Shown piece by piece: positions 16,687 through 25,763 of a stretch of DNA of 64,000 bases (position 1 is its first letter; every line of letters begins with the position of its first letter). The stretch lies in the NCBI GenBank assembly GCA_965199285.1, contig OZ240687.1:558001-622000 (forward strand), written 5' to 3'. Below the pieces are notes generated by a model, which was not told the DNA's origin, made no database searches, and worked only from the letters and a program-made list of their open reading frames with translations. Source of the stretch: CBDDGJ01 sp965199285. Lineage in GTDB: Bacteria; Pseudomonadota; Alphaproteobacteria; RS24. Position numbers and translations under genes: made by a program.

Positions 16687-17808
16687 ATGGCATTTATTTT
16701 AACCGAAGAACAAACTATGTTGCGCGATATGGCGCAGCAATTTTTTAAGGACAAAGTTCCGACCACAAATTTACGCAAAATTCGTGATGAGGAAATTGCG
16801 GCGGGCTATGATGAAGAGGTGTGGCAACAAATTGTAGAGCTTGGCTTTGCGGGCATTCTTATTCCGGAAGAATATGGCGGCACGAATTTTGGCGCGGTTG
16901 GGATGGGGCTGGTGATGGAAGAAGCCGGCCGTACGCTTGCTGCCTCGCCGCTTTTTTCAACCGCGATTGTCGGTGCCAGCCTTATTCTCGAAGCCGGTAG
17001 CGATGCGCAAAAGCAAGATTATCTGCCGCAAATTGCATCTGGCTCTTTGCTCACCGCTTTGGCGTTGGAAGAAACTGCGCATCATAACCCTACCCAAATA
17101 TCGATGCAGGCAAAAGGGCAGGTCTTAAATGGTGAAAAGAAATTTGTTCTCGACGGACATATTGCCGATAAGCTGATTGTCGCCGCCCGCACCAGCGGCA
17201 AGGCAGGTGACACAAAAGGCATTACCTTATTTATGGTTGATGCAAAGGCGGATGGGGTTGAGATTACCCGCACTCACATGACCGACACTCGCAATGCTGC
17301 CAATATTTGTTTCACCAATGTCGAAGCAGAAGCCGTTTTGGGGGATATTGGTGGTGGCTTTGCAATATTGGATAAAACCCTCGATATGGCACGGATTGCG
17401 CTTGCCGCTGAAATGCTTGGCGGTGCTTCGGAAGTGTTTGAGGTGACGCTGGAATATCTCAAAGAGCGGAAACAGTTTGGCGCGATTATTGGTAGCTTTC
17501 AAGCGCTCAAACATCGCGCTGCTGAAATGTTTTGCGAAATTCAAATTGCCCAAAGCGTGGTTGCTGATGGGCTCGCAGCGCTGGAAGAAAATCGTAATGA
17601 TATTGCCCGTAGTGCCAGCCTTGCAAAGGCACGATTGTGCGATGCAAGCAGGCTCATCACCAATGAGGGGGTGCAAATGCATGGCGGTATTGGGATGACC
17701 GATGCGGTGGATATGGGATTGTTTATGAAACGCGCCCGCGTGCAAGCGCAAATTTTTGGCGATGCGCGCTTTCATACCAATCGCTATGCCGAGATTGGCG
17801 GCTACTAA
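16687..17808 (+). CDS. Acyl-CoA dehydrogenase, small-subunit type (PimD-like)
   Basis: 373 residues. Family features: LGFAGILIPEEYGGTNFGAVG, a rather degenerate FAD loop (ALEETAHHNPTQISMQA), RKQFGAIIGSFQALKHRAAE and MHGGIGMTDAVDMGLFMKRA. It ends IFGDARFHTNRYAEIGGY, lacking the Glu-Gly-Thr catalytic segment, so on its own it may be inactive and serve as the partner of the preceding large subunit. The genes are 37 bp apart and followed 14 bp later by an acyl-CoA ligase. The heteromeric complex is inferred from the pair and from the missing base. Confidence 0.85.
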   Translation: MAFILTEEQTMLRDMAQQFFKDKVPTTNLRKIRDEEIAAGYDEEVWQQIVELGFAGILIPEEYGGTNFGAVGMGLVMEEAGRTLAASPLFSTAIVGASLILEAGSDAQKQDYLPQIASGSLLTALALEETAHHNPTQISMQAKGQVLNGEKKFVLDGHIADKLIVAARTSGKAGDTKGITLFMVDAKADGVEITRTHMTDTRNAANICFTNVEAEAVLGDIGGGFAILDKTLDMARIALAAEMLGGASEVFEVTLEYLKERKQFGAIIGSFQALKHRAAEMFCEIQIAQSVVADGLAALEENRNDIARSASLAKARLCDASRLITNEGVQMHGGIGMTDAVDMGLFMKRARVQAQIFGDARFHTNRYAEIGGY

Positions 17809-17822
17809 TATAGGGGGGCGTG

Positions 17823-19361
17823 ATGGATAAATATGTGATTAGTGGTGAGCGTAAAATCACCCATGCGCAGATTCTCGAAAATGCTGCCCGTGCTGCAAGC
17901 GGGCTTGAAGACATTGCCGGCGTTGGCCGTGCCGATAGTGTGGCGATTTTCATGCGCAATGATTTTGGCTTTTTTGAAATGTCGCTGGCGGCTGCCAATT
18001 TGGGAGCTTATTCGGTTCCGATAAACTGGCATTATAGCGCCGAAGAAGCAGGCTATATTTTAGAAAATTGTGATGCCAAGGCGCTGCTCATCCATGCCGA
18101 CCTTTTGCTGCAAATTGAGCAAGGAATACCTGAAGGCGTGCATGTGTTTGTGGTTGAAACACCGCCCGAAATCATCAGCAGCTATGGGCTTGCCGCGAAT
18201 GATACAAAAATTCCGGCAGGCGCTACCGATTGGTATCAATGGCTCGCCCAATTTGAACCCCGCTCCGAAGCGGCCGCCGCCTCTCCGGGCGCAATGATTT
18301 ACACCAGTGGCACGACCGGCCGCCCGAAAGGGGTGCGGCGCATGGCAGGATCGCCGGAGGAAATGCAGACGCTTTATAATATCATCAATATTGCCTTTGA
18401 TATTCACCCCGGTAAGCGCACCATTATCCCTGCCCCGCTCTATCACAGCGCCCCAAATACATATGGCGTTTTAAGCATTACTTTGGGCATAGATGAAGTT
18501 GTGATTATGCCGCGCTTTGACCCGGAAGACTTATTACGCCTTATCGAAAAACACAAAACCACGCATTTGCAAACCGTGCCCACCATGTTTGTACGGCTTT
18601 TGAAACTGCCCGAAGCGGTGCGGCAAAAATATGATGTAAGCTCGCTGGAATTTGTCGTCCATGCTGCCGCCCCCTGCCCGCCCGATATTAAGCAGCAAAT
18701 GATTGACTGGTGGGGGCCGATTATTAATGAATATTATGGCGCAACCGAAACCGGTTCAGTGAGTTTTCTTACTTCCGAAGAATGGCAAACCCATCGTGGC
18801 TCGGTTGGACGGGTGATGCAAGGTTGTGAAATTATTATTCTCGATGATGATGGTAAGCGTCTAGGCGCACATGAAATTGGCGAAGTCTATTGCCGCAATA
18901 TGAAGGGGCCCGATTTCACCTATCACAAAGATGATGAAAAGCGCGCCAAAGCAGAAGCCGAAGGCTTAATCAGTGTTGGTGATATTGGCTATCTTGATGA
19001 AGATGGGTTTCTCTATTTATGTGACCGCCGCAATGATATGGTTATTTCTGGCGGCACCAATATTTATCCGGCAGAGATTGAGGCGTGCCTCATCAACCAT
19101 CCTGCCATTGATGATTGCGCGGTGTTTGGTATTCCGGATGATGATTTTGGCGAAAGCCTTTGCGCTTGCATTCAGCCTGCCGCCGGCATGAGCATTGATG
19201 AGGCGGAGGTAAAAGCCTATGTGCGCGAGCATATGGCAGCCTATAAAACCCCGAAGCAGGTTGAAATTCGCAATGATTTACCGCGCGAAGATAGCGGCAA
19301 AATTTTCAAACGCAAATTACGCGAACCTTATTGGGAAGGCAAACAAAGCCGGATTAATTAA
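17823..19361 (+). CDS. AMP-forming acyl-CoA synthetase
   Basis: About 512 residues, last gene of the acyl-CoA catabolism operon. Motifs: MIYTSGTTGRPKGVRRM (phosphate loop), YYGATETGSVSFLT (adenine region), VGDIGYLDEDGFLYLCDRR, GGTNIYPAEIEACL and PREDSGKIFKRKL with the catalytic Lys. GTG 17820 or ATG 17823 could start; the ATG is preferred after AGGGGGGCG. Its stop overlaps by four bases that of convergent purA. The operon holds two ligases of different type, suggesting either two substrates or two rounds of activation as a molecule is shortened. Confidence 0.85.
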   Translation: MDKYVISGERKITHAQILENAARAASGLEDIAGVGRADSVAIFMRNDFGFFEMSLAAANLGAYSVPINWHYSAEEAGYILENCDAKALLIHADLLLQIEQGIPEGVHVFVVETPPEIISSYGLAANDTKIPAGATDWYQWLAQFEPRSEAAAASPGAMIYTSGTTGRPKGVRRMAGSPEEMQTLYNIINIAFDIHPGKRTIIPAPLYHSAPNTYGVLSITLGIDEVVIMPRFDPEDLLRLIEKHKTTHLQTVPTMFVRLLKLPEAVRQKYDVSSLEFVVHAAAPCPPDIKQQMIDWWGPIINEYYGATETGSVSFLTSEEWQTHRGSVGRVMQGCEIIILDDDGKRLGAHEIGEVYCRNMKGPDFTYHKDDEKRAKAEAEGLISVGDIGYLDEDGFLYLCDRRNDMVISGGTNIYPAEIEACLINHPAIDDCAVFGIPDDDFGESLCACIQPAAGMSIDEAEVKAYVREHMAAYKTPKQVEIRNDLPREDSGKIFKRKLREPYWEGKQSRIN

Positions 19362-20650
19362 TCAGCGAATGGGTCTTGCACTAAAATTGTATCATCGCGT
19401 TCAGGGCTGGTGGAAAGCAAAGTCACCGGCGCGCCGATAAGCTCTTCAATCACCCGCACATAGCGCACCGCATTGGCAGGCAAATCGCCCCAGCGCCGCG
19501 CGCCAAAGCTGCTTTCCTGCCAGCCCTCTAGAGTTTCATAAACCGGCTCAATCCGCGCTTGCAGTTGAGCGGAAGCGGGCAGGTAATTTATCTCTTCCCC
19601 ATCCAGCATATATTTGGTGCAGACTTTAATTTCATCAAACCCATCCAGCACATCGAGCTTGGTAAGCGCAATGCCATTAATCCCGCCCGTCTCAACCGCT
19701 TGCCGCACCAGCACCGCATCAAACCAGCCGCAACGCCGTTTGCGCCCCGTGACTGTACCAAACTCATGCCCGCGTTCGCCGAGCGTCTGGCCAATCTCAT
19801 TATCTTGTTCGGTCGGAAACGGCCCCTCGCCAACCCGCGTCGTATAGGCTTTGGTGATGCCCAATACATGGTCTATCGCACCGGGCCCCGTGCCTGTGCC
19901 AATCGCCGCTTGCCCTGCCACAGTGTTGGAGGATGTGACATAAGGATAAGTGCCATGGTCAATATCCAGCAATGTGCCTTGCGCGCCTTCAAATAAAATG
20001 CGCTGGCCCGCGCGCCTTGCATCATTTAGAAGCCGCCAGACAGGGGCGGCAAAAGGTAATATTTTCGGCGCGACATCGGATAATTGTTGATATAGCTCTT
20101 CGGCATTATAATCCGCCAAGCCTTGCCCGCGCCGCAATAAATTATGATGCGTTAATAAATGCGCAATCTTTGCCGGCAAACTATCCAAATCCGCCAAATC
20201 AAGAATATTTAGAGCGCGCCTGCCAATCTTATCTTCATAGGCAGGGCCAATGCCGCGCTTGGTAGTGCCGATTTTAACGCCCTCATTCACGCCTTCACGC
20301 ATTTCATCCAATGCCACATGCAGGGGTAGAATAAGCGTCGCATTTTCAGCGACTTTCAAATTATCGGGCGAAACCTCAACACCCTGCCCATGTAAAGTTT
20401 CAATTTCCTTTAATAACGCCCATGGGTCGACCACCACCCCATTACCAATAATTGATAATTTGCCCTCCCGCACAATGCCGGAAGGCAAAAGGCTTAGCTT
20501 ATAAACCTTGCCATCGATCACCAAAGTATGGCCTGCATTATGGCCGCCTTGAAACCGCGCTACAAGGTCAGCCCGCGACGACAGCCAATCGACGATTTTA
20601 CCCTTACCCTCATCGCCCCATTGCGATCCAACAACGACAACATTGGCCAT
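19358..20650 (-). CDS. purA: Adenylosuccinate synthetase
   Basis: Catalyses the GTP-dependent ligation of IMP and aspartate to adenylosuccinate, the first committed step of AMP synthesis. 430 residues, full length. GTP-binding loop GSQWGDEGKGKIVDWL with catalytic Asp, FQGGHNAGHTLVIDGK with catalytic His, IGTTKRGIGPAYEDK, GAQGTLLDIDHGTYPYVTSS, and TKLDVLDGFDEIKVC. A clear AGGAGGG site precedes the ATG. It follows serA by 13 bp in the same direction, so serC, serA and purA probably form one operon. Confidence 0.97.
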   Translation of the reverse strand: MANVVVVGSQWGDEGKGKIVDWLSSRADLVARFQGGHNAGHTLVIDGKVYKLSLLPSGIVREGKLSIIGNGVVVDPWALLKEIETLHGQGVEVSPDNLKVAENATLILPLHVALDEMREGVNEGVKIGTTKRGIGPAYEDKIGRRALNILDLADLDSLPAKIAHLLTHHNLLRRGQGLADYNAEELYQQLSDVAPKILPFAAPVWRLLNDARRAGQRILFEGAQGTLLDIDHGTYPYVTSSNTVAGQAAIGTGTGPGAIDHVLGITKAYTTRVGEGPFPTEQDNEIGQTLGERGHEFGTVTGRKRRCGWFDAVLVRQAVETGGINGIALTKLDVLDGFDEIKVCTKYMLDGEEINYLPASAQLQARIEPVYETLEGWQESSFGARRWGDLPANAVRYVRVIEELIGAPVTLLSTSPERDDTILVQDPFAD

Positions 20651-20663
20651 ATTAACAGCCCTC

Positions 20664-22244
20664 CTAAAATTTTAGCTTTTGCGCTTGTGTCACGCCAGGC
20701 AAGTTAACTATTTTTTCAATGACGGGTGCAGAAATTTCACTATCAATATTTATCAGCGAAATCGCCTGCCCGCCTTCATGGTCACGCCCTAGACTGAAAG
20801 AGGCAATATTAATTTCTTCTGCCCCCAAAAGACTGCCAAGCGCGCCGATAAATCCGGGTGTGTCTTCATTCGCTACAAACAGAACATGGGCAGAAAGCGC
20901 GGCTTCCATATTAATCCCATGCACCTGAATGATGCGCGGCTTGCCATCCGAAAACACTGTGCCACCGATTGAGCGTTCACGATTTTGGGTTTTTACCACA
21001 ATCCGCATATAGCTATCATAAGCGCCAGCATCTTCGCGTTTGACTTCCGAGATTTCAATCCCGCGTTCTTTCGCAAGGCTCGGTGCACTGACCATATTCA
21101 CCTCCGCCATGAGCGGCCGCAACAGACCCGATACTGCCGCCGCGGTAAGCGGCGCGCAATTCATGTCACTTACCTCGCCAGCATATTCAATGCGAATATT
21201 TTCAATACTGGTTTGTGTCACCTGACCGGTAAAGAGTCCAAGCTGCTCCGCCAAAGCGATAAATGGTTTTAAGCGCGGCGCATCTTCCGCCGAAACCGAT
21301 GGCATATTAATCGCATTGGTCACCGCACCGGTGAGCAGATAATCAGAAATCTGATCCGCAACTTGCAATGCCACATTTTCTTGTGCTTCAGATGTTGAGG
21401 CTCCCAAATGCGGGGTGCAAGCGACATTTTCCATGCCAAAGAAAATACTTTCCTTAGCCGGCTCTTCTTCAAACACATCAAGCGCGGCCGCCGCAACTTT
21501 GCCGCTATCAAGCGCGGCTTTCAAATCAGCTTCAACAATCAACCCGCCGCGCGCGCAATTCACAATTCGTACCCCATCTTTCATCTTCGCAAAGGCTTCG
21601 GCATTAAGGATATTGCGGGTATGGTCAGTAAGCGGCGTATGCAAGGTGATAAAATCTGCACGTGGCAATAGGGTTTCGAGATCATCTGCCTTTTCAACCC
21701 CAATTTCCATTGCCCGTTCCGGCGTGAGATAGGGGTCAAATGCCAGCACTTTCATCTTTAAGCCCAAAGCGCGGCTAGCGACAATCGCGCCAATATTGCC
21801 GCAGCCAATAATGCCCAGCGTTTTGCCAGTAAGCTCAACCCCCATAAAGCGGCTCTTTTCCCATTTACCGGCATGGGTAGAGGCATTGGCGGTGGGAATA
21901 TCACGAGCGATTGAAAATATCATCGCAATCGCATGTTCGGCCGTGGTGATACTATTACCAAATGGTGTATTCATGACCACAACGCCAGAGGCTGTTGCGG
22001 CAGGAATGTCAACATTATCAACACCAATGCCCGCCCGCCCAATCACTTTCAGGTTTTTAGCAGCCGCCAACACCGGCGGCGAGACTTTGGTTGAAGAGCG
22101 TATCGCCAAACCATCATAATCACCGATAATATCAATAAGCTCATCGCGCGAAAGACCGGTAATGACATCCACCTCCAGCCCGCGCTCGCGGAAAATATTC
22201 GCCGCCGCTTCACTCATTTTGTCAGATATAAGAACTTTAGGCAT
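20664..22244 (-). CDS. serA: D-3-phosphoglycerate dehydrogenase
   Basis: First step of serine synthesis, oxidising 3-phosphoglycerate with NAD+. About 526 residues from the ATG at 22244, chosen because of the AGGAGGGGG site just upstream. Long form: catalytic and NAD-binding domains (LTGKTLGIIGCGNIGAIVAS, VNCARGGLIVEADL, TPHLGASTSEAQENVA), an intervening domain, and a C-terminal ACT-type regulatory domain (SAHVLFVANEDTPGFIGALG, HEGGQAISLINID). The ACT domain implies possible serine feedback. It overlaps the end of serC by 8 bases. Confidence 0.96.
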   Translation of the reverse strand: MPKVLISDKMSEAAANIFRERGLEVDVITGLSRDELIDIIGDYDGLAIRSSTKVSPPVLAAAKNLKVIGRAGIGVDNVDIPAATASGVVVMNTPFGNSITTAEHAIAMIFSIARDIPTANASTHAGKWEKSRFMGVELTGKTLGIIGCGNIGAIVASRALGLKMKVLAFDPYLTPERAMEIGVEKADDLETLLPRADFITLHTPLTDHTRNILNAEAFAKMKDGVRIVNCARGGLIVEADLKAALDSGKVAAAALDVFEEEPAKESIFFGMENVACTPHLGASTSEAQENVALQVADQISDYLLTGAVTNAINMPSVSAEDAPRLKPFIALAEQLGLFTGQVTQTSIENIRIEYAGEVSDMNCAPLTAAAVSGLLRPLMAEVNMVSAPSLAKERGIEISEVKREDAGAYDSYMRIVVKTQNRERSIGGTVFSDGKPRIIQVHGINMEAALSAHVLFVANEDTPGFIGALGSLLGAEEINIASFSLGRDHEGGQAISLINIDSEISAPVIEKIVNLPGVTQAQKLKF

Positions 22245-23409
22245 AATCCCCCTCCTGTTTTGCAATTGCAAACGCCCAATCAAGCCAAAGCGTGAGCGCC
22301 GCTAAATCCTGCGTCTCGATTGTCGCGCCCGCCCATATGCGTAAACCCGCTGGCGCATCGCGGTAAGCACCAATATCATAGGCGACCCCTTCTGTATCTA
22401 ATAAGCTCACCATTTTTTTCGCAAACGCAGCTTGCCCTTCATCTGATTGCGCTGCAATCGTCGCATCGGTGATTTTGAAACATACCGAAGTGGGCGAGCG
22501 ATGGGCAGGCGCGGCACAAAGAAAATCAATCCAGTCGGTTTGCGCCACCCACTCTTCTAGAACAGACATATTTTCTGCGACCCGCGATTGAAGCGCGTTA
22601 AGCCCGCCAATCTCTTCCGCCCAGCTTAGCGCGTCAATATAATCCTCAACCGCGAGCATGGAGGGCGTATTAATCGTCTCACCACGAAACACGCCAGCAA
22701 TTAATTTTCCGGCTTTGGTCAAACGAAATAATTTCGGCAAAGGCCACGCCGGTGTGTAGCTTTCCAGTCTCTCAACCGCGCGGGGAGATAATATTAACAT
22801 GCCATGCGCGGCCTCGCCGCCCATGACTTTCTGCCAGCTATAAGTCACCACATCGAGCTTATCCCACGGCATATCCAGCGCAAATACAGCAGACGTGGCA
22901 TCGCATAAAGTAAGCCCGGTACGGTCATCAGAAATCCAATCACCATTGGGAACCCGCACGCCAGAAGTTGTTCCATTCCAGGTGAAAATAATATCGCGGT
23001 CGGGGGCGGCTTGCGATAAATCAGGCAGCAAACCATAATCGGCTTCAATATGACGCACATCATCTAATTTAAGCTGTTTGATAATATCAGTGACCCAACC
23101 GGCACCAAAACTCTCCCACGAAAACGCATCCACCCCGCACGCGCCAAGCAAATTCCACATTGCCATTTCAAACGCGCCGGTATCCGAACCGGGCACAATG
23201 CCGATATGATAATCATCCGGTACGCTAAGAATTTTGCGGGTTTTCTCAATCGCTAAGGCTAATCTTGCTTTACCAAGTTTCGAGCGATGCGAACGGCCAA
23301 GCGCCTCTATATTTAGATTGTTTGCCGTCCATCCCGGTCGTTTTGCACAAGGGCCGGAAGAAAAATTCGGACACGCCGGACGGGTGGCGGGTTTTTCAAT
23401 ATTTGTCAT
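22237..23409 (-). CDS. serC: Phosphoserine aminotransferase (alphaproteobacterial type)
   Basis: Second step of serine synthesis, a PLP enzyme that also serves pyridoxal phosphate synthesis in some bacteria. About 390 residues from ATG 23409, preceded by GAAAGGGG; the 16-codon upstream extension lies inside the leader hairpin and is rejected. It starts with PACPNFSSGPCAKRPGW, has FTWNGTTSGVRVPNGDWI, and the PLP Lys in DVVTYSWQKVMGGEAAHGM. This is the divergent SerC form typical of alphaproteobacteria rather than the E. coli form. It is translationally coupled to serA. Confidence 0.95.
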   Translation of the reverse strand: MTNIEKPATRPACPNFSSGPCAKRPGWTANNLNIEALGRSHRSKLGKARLALAIEKTRKILSVPDDYHIGIVPGSDTGAFEMAMWNLLGACGVDAFSWESFGAGWVTDIIKQLKLDDVRHIEADYGLLPDLSQAAPDRDIIFTWNGTTSGVRVPNGDWISDDRTGLTLCDATSAVFALDMPWDKLDVVTYSWQKVMGGEAAHGMLILSPRAVERLESYTPAWPLPKLFRLTKAGKLIAGVFRGETINTPSMLAVEDYIDALSWAEEIGGLNALQSRVAENMSVLEEWVAQTDWIDFLCAAPAHRSPTSVCFKITDATIAAQSDEGQAAFAKKMVSLLDTEGVAYDIGAYRDAPAGLRIWAGATIETQDLAALTLWLDWAFAIAKQEGDYA

Positions 23410-23460
23410 CTCTACCCCTTTCAGATAGTTGCCCTTCGGTGGGGAAGGGTGTCCCACAAT
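23410..23460 (-). ncRNA. serC leader RNA hairpin (candidate serC motif)
   Basis: In the leftward transcript, just before the serC start, CCCTTC (23449-23444) pairs with GAAGGG (23437-23432) around a CCCACC loop. The loop's CCCAC can alternatively pair with GTGGG at 23457-23453, giving two exclusive folds. Alphaproteobacterial serC genes are known to carry a conserved leader called the serC RNA motif; position and shape fit, but I could not compare against its consensus. Confidence 0.45.
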
Positions 23461-23519
23461 CGGCTTTATAGAAAAGGGTTTTACTTGTCAATGAAATTCA
23501 GTATCAAGCAAATTCAGTA

Positions 23520-24359
23520 TCAAGAAAACTCTATATCGGCATTGGCACGATGGTTCAGCGGGCCATGCCCCCGCCCGAGCTGAGGCGCGGTTTCTATCGC
23601 TTTTTGTACATAAGCAATGGCACGGTTTGTCGCTTCCATCAGCGTATCACCACAAGCAAGGCGGGCTGCAATCGCTGACGCTAAAGTGCAACCTGTGCCA
23701 TGCGTATGGCGGCTTTCAATCCGCTTTGATTCGAACACATGAAAGCCGCTTTGCATCGCCAGCAAATCTTCCACCACCGCGCCAGCGCCATGCCCGCCTT
23801 TAATGAGGGCTGCTGTTGCGCCCTTATTCATGAGCGCATCCGCCGCATGTTTCATATCATCGAGGCTTTCAACCTGCCTGCCGGTTAGGATTTCTGCCTC
23901 CGGCATATTGGGCGTGAGCAGCGCGGCATGCGGAACTAATAATTCCCGTAACGCATCAGCTCCATCTTCATGCAAAAGCCGGTCGCCACTTGTTGCCACC
24001 ATAACCGGATCAACGACAAGGCCACGCGCATCATAATCTGCCCAAATTTGCGCCACCGCTTCAATCATTTCAACATTATGCAACATGCCGGTTTTGATAA
24101 TATCCGCGCCAATATCGCTAAGCACGGTTTCGGCTTGTTTGATAACAAAATCGGTTGGCACATTATGAATATCCGCAACCCCTAATGTGTTTTGGGCGGT
24201 CAAAGCGGTGATTGCGGTTGCGGCATAGCCACCCATCATTGTGATTGATTTTATATCCGCTTGAATGCCCGCGCCGCCACCACTATCCGAGCCAGCAATA
24301 ACCAGAACACGTCCCGCTTCGCGCCTCCCCTCACTGGCAGGTGGCATCTGGCATCTCAA
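23520..24359 (-). CDS. thiD: Hydroxymethylpyrimidine/phosphomethylpyrimidine kinase
   Basis: Phosphorylates HMP and then HMP-P in thiamine synthesis. About 275-279 residues of the ribokinase fold: GRVLVIAGSDSGGGAGIQAD at the N-terminus, KTGMLHNVEMIEAVAQI, VVDPVMVATSGDRLL, ALIKGGHGAGAVVEDLL and the catalytic HTHGTGCTLASAIAA. The frame opens at TTG 24359, overlapping the glmM stop; ATG 24347 is an equally possible start, since neither has a strong site. It lies at the end of the long folP-glmM-thiD stretch. A spacer of about 110 bp separates it from serC. Confidence 0.93.
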   Translation of the reverse strand: MRCQMPPASEGRREAGRVLVIAGSDSGGGAGIQADIKSITMMGGYAATAITALTAQNTLGVADIHNVPTDFVIKQAETVLSDIGADIIKTGMLHNVEMIEAVAQIWADYDARGLVVDPVMVATSGDRLLHEDGADALRELLVPHAALLTPNMPEAEILTGRQVESLDDMKHAADALMNKGATAALIKGGHGAGAVVEDLLAMQSGFHVFESKRIESRHTHGTGCTLASAIAARLACGDTLMEATNRAIAYVQKAIETAPQLGRGHGPLNHRANADIEFS

Positions 24360-25699
24360 GCAACTTTTTGCATAATTTCGGAGGCGATACGAGCAATCAG
24401 TGTTTTTATCTTTTCCGGATCATCCCCCTCCCCCATCACACGGATGAGCGGTTCAGTGCCTGAAGCGCGAATGACAAATCGTCCCTCATCGCCGAGCTCA
24501 GTGGTTGCTTGGGCGATAATATTTTGAATATGCTCATCATTTAAGGGCATATCATTTCCGCCATAAGACACATTCTCCATAAATTGTGGTACGGGCGCAA
24601 ACACATTACAAATTTCACTAATTGGTTTTGCAAGCTCCACCATCACCGCAATCACTTGCAACGCCGCAATCAACCCATCACCAGTGGTGGCAAAGTCAGA
24701 AAGAACAACATGTCCTGATGGCTCTCCGCCTATATTGAAGCCATGTTCGCGCATATGTTTGGCAACATAACGATCCCCAACTTTGGTTCTTACCAATTCC
24801 AAACCATGCTGATTCAAATGCCGCTCCAAGCCTAGATTTGACATTACTGTGCTTACCACGCCATTACCTTTCAACTGCCCGCGACGTAACCAATCATCCG
24901 AAATCAGGCCGATTATCTGATCGCCGTCAATTTCATTGCCTTTTTCATCAATAATAATAACGCGATCAGCATCACCATCCAGCGCAATCCCGATATTGGC
25001 ATTTTCAGACAGCACTTTTTGTATGAGCGCATCCACATTGGTTGAACCACAATTTTGGTTAATATTAAATCCGTCTGGTTCTGCCGCAATCGTAACCACC
25101 TCTGCGCCAAGTTCCCATAATGCTGTCGGCGCGACCTTATAGGCAGCACCATTGGCGCAATCGATGACGATTTTCACCCCATCTAGAGTTAAATTTTTGG
25201 GTAGCGTTGATTTTGTAAGCTCAATATAACGCGCTTGGCTATCGTCAATCCGTTTCGCACGTCCCAACGCATCGGGCGCGGCAAGCGCGCCTTTCAACCC
25301 ATTATCCATCAAATGTTCGATTTGCATCTCAACTTCATCTGATAGTTTGAACCCGGCATGGTCAAATAATTTTATCCCATTATCTTGAAACTGATTATGA
25401 GAGGCTGAAATCATCACCCCTAAATCAGCACGCAGAGAGCGAGTTAAAAACGCAACGCCAGAGGTCGGGATGGGGCCAAATAAAAACACATCCATCCCCA
25501 TAGAGGTAAAGCCTGCCACCAAAGCCGGTTCAATCATATAGCCGGAAAGCCGTGTATCTTTGCCAATCACCACCCGATGACGATGCTCACCACGCCGAAA
25601 ATGCTGCCCCGCTGCCATGCCAAGCCGCAGCGCCACATCAGCATCTAACCCGTGATTAACGGTTCCCCGTATTCCATCTGTACCAAAATATCTTCGCAT
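24356..25699 (-). CDS. glmM: Phosphoglucosamine mutase
   Basis: Converts glucosamine-6-phosphate to glucosamine-1-phosphate for peptidoglycan and LPS precursors. 447 residues, full length. It begins RRYFGTDGIRGTVNHG, with the phospho-Ser loop VMISASHNQFQDNGIK, the metal-binding loop ALDGDADRVIIIDEKG, GEPSGHVVLSDFATTGDG and the C-terminal phosphate-binding RASGTEPLIRVMGEG. It follows folP by 64 bp and overlaps thiD. The folP-glmM neighbourhood matters because mobile sul2 genes are often found next to a glmM fragment. Confidence 0.97.
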   Translation of the reverse strand: MRRYFGTDGIRGTVNHGLDADVALRLGMAAGQHFRRGEHRHRVVIGKDTRLSGYMIEPALVAGFTSMGMDVFLFGPIPTSGVAFLTRSLRADLGVMISASHNQFQDNGIKLFDHAGFKLSDEVEMQIEHLMDNGLKGALAAPDALGRAKRIDDSQARYIELTKSTLPKNLTLDGVKIVIDCANGAAYKVAPTALWELGAEVVTIAAEPDGFNINQNCGSTNVDALIQKVLSENANIGIALDGDADRVIIIDEKGNEIDGDQIIGLISDDWLRRGQLKGNGVVSTVMSNLGLERHLNQHGLELVRTKVGDRYVAKHMREHGFNIGGEPSGHVVLSDFATTGDGLIAALQVIAVMVELAKPISEICNVFAPVPQFMENVSYGGNDMPLNDEHIQNIIAQATTELGDEGRFVIRASGTEPLIRVMGEGDDPEKIKTLIARIASEIMQKVA

Positions 25700-25763
25700 A
25701 ACGAATCACCTAATTTGCTTGGTAAATCAATTCGCAAAAAAGCGCAACTATAAGATAGGCAAG

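Noticed and set aside
20664..22244. serA and the hydroxyacid dehydrogenase at 14311 as duplicate serA genes
   Set aside because: The protein at 14311 lacks the ACT domain and lies in an acyl-CoA operon, so it is another member of the superfamily.
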